This document shows, piece by piece, positions 59,542 to 64,000 of a DNA stretch of 64,000 nt. The stretch lies in NCBI RefSeq assembly GCF_001612985.1, contig NZ_BDBM01000020.1:62001-126000 (forward strand). Reading direction: 5' to 3'. The stretch comes from Nocardia gamkensis NBRC 108242 (GTDB lineage Bacteria > Actinomycetota > Actinomycetes > Mycobacteriales > Mycobacteriaceae). The notes beneath the pieces are model-generated. The model did no database searches, was not told the DNA's origin, and worked only from the letters and a program-made list of their open reading frames with translations. A program made the translations under genes and the position numbers. Numbering within the stretch: position 1 is the first letter of the stretch; every line of letters starts with the position of its first letter.

Positions 59542-61470
59542 TCACACCAGCGACTCCCGCCACGCCGTGTGCAGGCCCGCGAACCGACCGCTGCCCGCGA
59601 TCAGGGCATCCGGCGCGCCGTCCTCGACGATCCGGCCGGATTCCAGCACCAGCACCCGGTCCGCGATCGCCACCGTGGACAGCCGGTGGGCGATGATCAC
59701 CGCCGTGCGCCCGCGCAGCACGGTCTCCAGCGCCCGCTGCACCAGCCGTTCGCTGGGGATGTCCAGGCTCGAGGTGGCCTCGTCCAGCACGATCACCGCC
59801 GGGTCGGCCAGGAACACCCGCGCGAACGCCACCAGCTGCCGCTGCCCCGCCGAGAGCCTGCCGCCGCGCTTGCGCACGTCGGTGCCGAAGCCCTCCGGCA
59901 GCGCCTGCACGAAGTCGTACAGGCCGACGGCGCGCGCCGCCGCGAACACCTCCGCGTCGGTGGCCTCGGGCCTGCCCAACCGGATGTTGTCGGCCACCGA
60001 ACCGGAGAACAGGTAGGACTCCTGGGTGACCATCACCACGTTGCGGCGCAGGTCGGCGTCGGACACCTCGCGCAGATCGACGCCGTCCAGGGTGACCGTG
60101 CCGCCGGACGGGTCGTAGAACCGCGTCAGCAGCTTCGCCAGCGTCGACTTGCCCGCACCGGTCGCACCCACCAGCGCGATCACCTGCCCGGCCGGGATGT
60201 CCAGGGTGAACTCCGGCAGCACCGGCCGTGCCCGCCGATCGGGCTCACCCGGTTCGGTGGACGGCGCCGAGTGGGCATCCTTCCGCGCGGACGAGTAACC
60301 GAACCACACCTTCTCCATGCGCACCGCGCCCGACGCCTTCTCCAACGCCACCGGGCGCGCGGGCTCGGGCACCGACGGCTCCTCCTCGAGCACGCCCGAG
60401 ATCTTCTCCAGCGCGGCCGCCGCGGACTGGTAGGCGTTGAACACCTGCGCCAGTTCGTCCAGCGGCCCGTAGAACTCGTTGAGGTACAGCAGGTAGGCCG
60501 CGAGCACGCCGACCGCGAGGTCACCCTCGATCACCCGCCAGGCGCCGACCACGATGACGGTGACCGTGGTCAGGTTGCCGAGCAGCTTGGTCAGCCCGGC
60601 GTAGTCGCCCATGCCGCGCATCGCCGCGGTGGTCGCCTGGCGGTATTCGGAGTCCTCGATCGCGAGCACCGACTCGTTGCGCTGTTCCCGGCGGAACGCC
60701 TGCACCGCCCGCATGCCGCCCATCGACTCGACGAACTGCACGACCACCTTGGCGATCGCGGCGCGCGTGCGCCGGTAGCCCGCTCGCTGCCTGCGCTGCG
60801 CCCACCGGGTGACCATCACCAGCGGGACGAATCCGACCAGCACGATCGCCGCGAGAGCCTGATCCAGGTAGATCAGCAGCGCCGCGATGGTGAGCACCGA
60901 CAGGATCGCGCTCAGCGCCTGGTTGAGGGCGCTCTCCAGCAGATCCTGGAGCGTCTCGATGTCGCCGGTGAGCCGCGCCACCACCTTGCCGGAGGTGTAT
61001 TTCTCGTGGAAGGCGACGCTGAGCCGCTGCACGTGCGTGAACGCGCGGACCCGCAGGTCGAACAGCACGCTCTGGCTGAGCCTGCCGGACACCCGCAGGA
61101 AGGAGTACGTGCAGACCACGCCGAGCAGGACCGAGCCGAGGTAACCGGCCACGCTCCCGGCCAGCGGCCCCCAGTTCCCCTCGACACCGCGCGCTATGCC
61201 GGTGTCCAGCGCGTGCGCGACGAACAGCGGCGCGGACACCTTCGCGACGTTGTCCAGCACGATGAGCACCAGCGCGAGCGCGGTGAGCTTGCGGTAGGGC
61301 TTGACCAGGTCGAGCAGCAGCCGCCGGGAGCGGCCGGCCAGCACCAGATTTCCGGTCTCGGTGACCGCTTTGTCCTCGCCCGCGATGCCACGCCAGTCGG
61401 CCGCGGCTTCCTCGCGTGCCGGAACAGGCTCCGGTGCTTCGTCTTTCGAGTCACTGATCGTCGTAGTCAT
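59542..61470 (-). CDS. ABC exporter half with canonical ATPase site
   Basis: A 642-residue exporter half. The membrane domain (about 50-360) is preceded by an acidic N-terminal tail. The ATPase has Walker A GATGAGKST, Q-loop VTQESYLF, signature RLSAGQRQL and Walker B VIVLDEATSSLD. It starts two bases after the stop of the partner gene, so both are translated together as a heterodimer. The arrangement resembles the mycobacterial Rv1272c/Rv1273c type, suggested to move lipids. Confidence 0.9.
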   Translation of the reverse strand: MTTTISDSKDEAPEPVPAREEAAADWRGIAGEDKAVTETGNLVLAGRSRRLLLDLVKPYRKLTALALVLIVLDNVAKVSAPLFVAHALDTGIARGVEGNWGPLAGSVAGYLGSVLLGVVCTYSFLRVSGRLSQSVLFDLRVRAFTHVQRLSVAFHEKYTSGKVVARLTGDIETLQDLLESALNQALSAILSVLTIAALLIYLDQALAAIVLVGFVPLVMVTRWAQRRQRAGYRRTRAAIAKVVVQFVESMGGMRAVQAFRREQRNESVLAIEDSEYRQATTAAMRGMGDYAGLTKLLGNLTTVTVIVVGAWRVIEGDLAVGVLAAYLLYLNEFYGPLDELAQVFNAYQSAAAALEKISGVLEEEPSVPEPARPVALEKASGAVRMEKVWFGYSSARKDAHSAPSTEPGEPDRRARPVLPEFTLDIPAGQVIALVGATGAGKSTLAKLLTRFYDPSGGTVTLDGVDLREVSDADLRRNVVMVTQESYLFSGSVADNIRLGRPEATDAEVFAAARAVGLYDFVQALPEGFGTDVRKRGGRLSAGQRQLVAFARVFLADPAVIVLDEATSSLDIPSERLVQRALETVLRGRTAVIIAHRLSTVAIADRVLVLESGRIVEDGAPDALIAGSGRFAGLHTAWRESLV

Positions 61471-61472
61471 CG

Positions 61473-63284
61473 CTACTCACCTCCCATCAGTTCGCGGTAG
61501 CTCCTGCTGGTACGAAGCAGTTGATCGTGGGTGCCCTCCGCGACGATCCGGCCGTCGGCGAGCACCGCCACCCGGTCGGCCAGCGCCGCCGTGGACGGGC
61601 GATGCGCGACCAGCAGCGTCGTCGCGTCGGCCAGCACGGTGCGCAGGCGTGCCTGCACCCGCTCCTCGGTCTCCACGTCGAGCGCGGACAGCGGGTCGTC
61701 GAGCACCATGATCCGGCTGCGCTCGCCCCCGCCCGCACCGGTGAGCACCGCGCGGGCCAGCGCGAGCCGCTGCCGCTGGCCACCGGACAAGCTCAGGCCC
61801 TGCTCGCCGATCCTGGTGTCCAAGCCCCAGGGCAGGTCGTCCACGAACTCGGTGGCCTGCGCGACCTCCAGGGCGCGGCGCACGTCGGCGTCGGTGGCGG
61901 TCGGGTCGCCGAGCGCGACGTTCTCGCGCACGCTCGCGGAGAACAGCACCGGATCCTCGAAGGCGACCGACACCAGCGACCGCAGATCGGCGACTCGCAT
62001 CGTCGCGATGTCGATGCCGTCGATGGTGATCGCACCGTCCGTCACGTCGTACAGGCGCGGGATCAAGTTCAGCAGCGCCGTCTTGCCGCTTCCCGTCGCG
62101 CCGACCAGCGCCACTGTCTCGCCGGGACGCACCCGCAACGACACCTCCCGCAGCACATCGTCTTCGGCCTCGGGGAAGGCGAATCGCACGGCGTTCAAGC
62201 GCAATTCGCCGCGGATGCGCTCGGGCAGGTCCACCGGGTCGGCCGGGTCGGTGATGTCGGCGGGGGTGTCGATGATCTCCCAGTACCGGTCGGCCGCGGT
62301 GCGCGCGTCGTTCAGCTCGGCGAGCAGGAAGCCGGTCCAGATGATCGGCCACTGCAAGAAGGTCGCCAGCGTGATGCCCGCGATCAAGGTGCCGAGCGTC
62401 ATCGTGCCGTGCGCCACCGCGTACCCGCCGTACCCCAGCGCGAAGGCGATTGCCAGCTGCGGCAGGCTCACCATGAGCGACCACAACGTCGCGTCCAGGC
62501 GCGCTTTCAGCAGCTCGGTCTGCCGTAGCTCCTGCGCCTGCGCGGTGAAGCGGTGGCCGAAGAACACGCCACGCCCGAACGCCTTGAGCACCCGGATGCC
62601 CTGCGCGGATTCCTCTGCGGTCGTGGCCAAATCGCCGGACTGGTCCTGGGAACGCCTGGACGCCACCGCGTATCGGCGTTCGAAACGAATGCAGCCGATC
62701 ACCAGCGGGATCGAGATCACCGCGAAGATCAAGCCGATCTGCGGGCTCAGCCCGATCAGCACGAGCAGGCCTACCGGGATGATCACGCAGTGGACCAGCA
62801 GGAACGGCGCCGCGAAGGACACGAACCGGCGCATGGTGGCCAGATCATCGATCGCTCGCGAGAGCAGCTGACCCGACTCCCACGCGTCGTGCCTGCCGAT
62901 CGACAGCGCTTGCAGCTTGCGGAAGATCTCGGCGCGCACCGTGATCTCGAACCGCGTCGCGGGCGCGGCGATCAGCCAGCGGCGCCCCCACACGCCTGCC
63001 GCCTCCACCAGGCCGAGGGCCGCGACCGCGGCCACCGGCCCGAGCGCGCCCGCGAGATCGCGGTGGGCGACCGGGCCGTCGATGATCCGGGCGATCATCA
63101 GCGGGATGACGACGGCCGTCAGGCCGGACAACACCGCGAGGCCGCTGGCGGCGAGCAGGATGCCGGCATGCGGACGCAGATACGGCCCGAATCGGCGCAG
63201 GGAATGCAGGCGGCCCGTGGCGGCGGGCCGCCCCGTTCTGTCGGCCTCCGGTTCGGCCGACGAAACGTCCAGTGCGACAGACAA
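61473..63284 (-). CDS. ABC exporter half with degenerate ATPase site
   Basis: A 603-residue exporter half. Walker A is GATGSGKTA, signature SLSGGQRQR and Walker B IMVLDDPLSALD, where the catalytic Glu is Asp, a common change in the weak site of heterodimers. TTG 63284 follows GAGGGGGAG closely and gives LSVALDVSSAEPEADR as the N-terminus. An open frame continues upstream to ATG 63440, which would be leaderless from the MerR-type promoter at 63447-63477, so a longer protein cannot be excluded. The partner gene follows two bases after the stop. Confidence 0.87.
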   Translation of the reverse strand: MSVALDVSSAEPEADRTGRPAATGRLHSLRRFGPYLRPHAGILLAASGLAVLSGLTAVVIPLMIARIIDGPVAHRDLAGALGPVAAVAALGLVEAAGVWGRRWLIAAPATRFEITVRAEIFRKLQALSIGRHDAWESGQLLSRAIDDLATMRRFVSFAAPFLLVHCVIIPVGLLVLIGLSPQIGLIFAVISIPLVIGCIRFERRYAVASRRSQDQSGDLATTAEESAQGIRVLKAFGRGVFFGHRFTAQAQELRQTELLKARLDATLWSLMVSLPQLAIAFALGYGGYAVAHGTMTLGTLIAGITLATFLQWPIIWTGFLLAELNDARTAADRYWEIIDTPADITDPADPVDLPERIRGELRLNAVRFAFPEAEDDVLREVSLRVRPGETVALVGATGSGKTALLNLIPRLYDVTDGAITIDGIDIATMRVADLRSLVSVAFEDPVLFSASVRENVALGDPTATDADVRRALEVAQATEFVDDLPWGLDTRIGEQGLSLSGGQRQRLALARAVLTGAGGGERSRIMVLDDPLSALDVETEERVQARLRTVLADATTLLVAHRPSTAALADRVAVLADGRIVAEGTHDQLLRTSRSYRELMGGE

Positions 63285-63446
63285 GACTCCCCCTCGAGGT
63301 ATGTGACTGGCGGCGGAGAACGGGACCCACGGTGATGTTCGCAGCGGGGTCCGACATTCCAGGGTCGCACCGGAACGTGTATCGACCAACCGATTTTCCG
63401 GCTGCCGCCGGAGATCCGCGGCGACGGGTGCGACGCTCATTCGCCA

Positions 63447-63477
63447 AGCCAACAACCTCGAGTGAACTCGAGGTCAA
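63447..63477 (-). promoter_or_regulatory. SoxR/TipA-like MerR promoter upstream of the ABC exporter
   Basis: On the minus strand TTGACC (63477-63472) and TTGGCT (63452-63447) are 19 bases apart. The spacer holds an 18-base palindrome CCTCGAGT-GA-ACTCGAGG on the plus strand (63456-63473), close to the SoxR box CCTCAAGTTAACTTGAGG. The -35 and -10 hexamers are the same as those before the MerR gene at 1054. Confidence 0.72.
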
Positions 63478-63502
63478 ACCGCACGTATCTCGACTGCCTC
63501 CC

Positions 63503-63645
63503 ATGCTGATCGTCACCGGATATCTACGGATCGCGACCGCTACCTCGACATCTGCCGTGAGGCGGTAGCGCTCGCCCGCGCGCGCGAAGGTTGCCCGGCC
63601 CTCCGCCTCGGCGCGGACCTGCTCGAACCTCAGACCCCGCTCTAG
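63503..63645 (+). pseudogene. Frameshifted, truncated ABM monooxygenase remnant
   Basis: From ATG 63503 the frame reads MLIVTGYLRIAT, the usual start of a short ABM protein, then stops. Shifting frame near 63529 gives TDRDRYLDICREAVALARAR and EGCPALRLGADLLEPQTPL, the next part of the same family, ending at TAG 63643-63645. About half of a normal 95-100 residue domain is left. The end overlaps the convergent fadD32 stop as CTAG. Shared position with a SoxR-like box suggests it was once regulated from there. Confidence 0.6.
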
Positions 63646-64000
63646 CCGACGATCGCCGTCTCCGACTCCCACTCCTGCGGCGCGTCCGGGAACGCCTGCT
63701 GCTGGTGGCCGCCGCGCAGCGTGCCCTCCAGATAGGCCGCCCGGCAGGCGCGGCGGGCGATCTTGCCGCTGGAGGTGCGCGGAATCGAACCGGCGGGCAC
63801 CAGCAGCACATCCCGGACCATGACGCCGTGGCGATGCGCGATCGCGGCGCGCACGGTGTCGGCAACCGACTCCGACTCGAGCTTGCCCGCACCGGTATTG
63901 CGCTCGGCGACGATCACCAACTGCTCGGAGGTGTCCTCGGCGTCGAACGCCAGACCGGAGCGGCTGCCCTGCTCGAAGACCAGTGCGGGCAGTTCGTTGG
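63642..64000 (-). CDS. fadD32: Long-chain fatty acid AMP ligase, C-terminal part (FadD32-like)
   Basis: The last 119 codons are present; the rest lies beyond the right edge. The segment has EDTSEQLVIVAERNTGAGKL, AAIAHRHGVMVRDVLLVPAG, then SIPRTSSGKIARRACRAAYL, the adenylation-domain C-terminus with the catalytic Lys region, in close agreement with mycobacterial FadD32 as I remember it. FadD32 activates the meromycolic chain as an acyl-adenylate for Pks13 in mycolic acid synthesis. The tail ends WESETAIVG. This is the main marker that the organism makes mycolic acids. Confidence 0.9.
   Translation of the reverse strand, partial: NELPALVFEQGSRSGLAFDAEDTSEQLVIVAERNTGAGKLESESVADTVRAAIAHRHGVMVRDVLLVPAGSIPRTSSGKIARRACRAAYLEGTLRGGHQQQAFPDAPQEWESETAIVG

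Overview
This is a high-GC actinobacterial chromosome segment, most likely Nocardia or a close relative in the Nocardiaceae. The evidence is a partial FadD32-type mycolate acyl-AMP ligase at the right edge, several MMPL exporters, a WS/DGAT acyltransferase, fadA/fadB, and a gene order that recalls Mycobacterium tuberculosis: ybaB, SRPBCC protein, FAD oxidoreductase, cyclopropane-type methyltransferase, dnaX, aspC, ffs, tRNA-Ser, and later tRNA-Ser, tadA, tyrA. No phage, insertion sequence, CRISPR array or rRNA operon was seen.

Layout. 1-5.7 kb: the start of ybaB, a secreted protein, an autoregulated MerR gene with a VOC protein, an SRPBCC protein, and a coupled reductase/methyltransferase pair resembling the 10-methyl (tuberculostearic) fatty acid enzymes. 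5.7-15.7 kb: a PknK-like kinase/AAA regulator, a MarR-SnoaL divergent pair beside a decayed SnoaL copy, a secreted phytase-like esterase, and fadA-fadB preceded by a six-copy 39-bp tandem array. 15.7-32 kb: dnaX with a very long repetitive linker, an MMPL-TetR pair with a 31-bp operator, an Amt channel, a zinc metallopeptidase, a DUF2207 protein, a ROK regulator, a secreted glycine-zipper protein, an HhH-GPD repair protein, a methyltransferase and an SRPBCC protein. 32-38.5 kb: aspC, SRP RNA, tRNA-Ser(GGA), a membrane-anchored helical protein, a WS/DGAT-like acyltransferase and an isolated cytochrome b (QcrB) gene.

38.5-44 kb: orphan DUF397, DUF309, glutamyl-queuosine synthetase (gluQ), two Tyr/Gln-rich membrane proteins, a YhhQ queuosine-precursor transporter and Tgt. 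Together these suggest import of a queuosine precursor, its insertion into tRNA and glutamylation of Q-tRNA(Asp); no preQ1 synthesis gene is visible. 44-51.5 kb: a heterodimeric ABC exporter, Rrf2 and TetR regulators, and an MMPL exporter with a clear operator. 51.5-56.6 kb: two paralogous small membrane proteins, a DUF6191-like protein, a pair of AhpD/CMD-like proteins, guanine deaminase, a double-ABM membrane protein and a RibD-like deaminase. 56.6-64 kb: tRNA-Ser(CGA), tadA with its partner gene, tyrA, a glycolipid-binding-type protein, a second heterodimeric ABC exporter behind a SoxR/TipA-like MerR promoter, a frameshifted ABM remnant, and the end of fadD32.

All functions are read from the translated sequence and remembered family features; no database search was possible. 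Start codons were chosen by ribosome binding site, neighbour overlap or promoter position and are less certain than stop codons.
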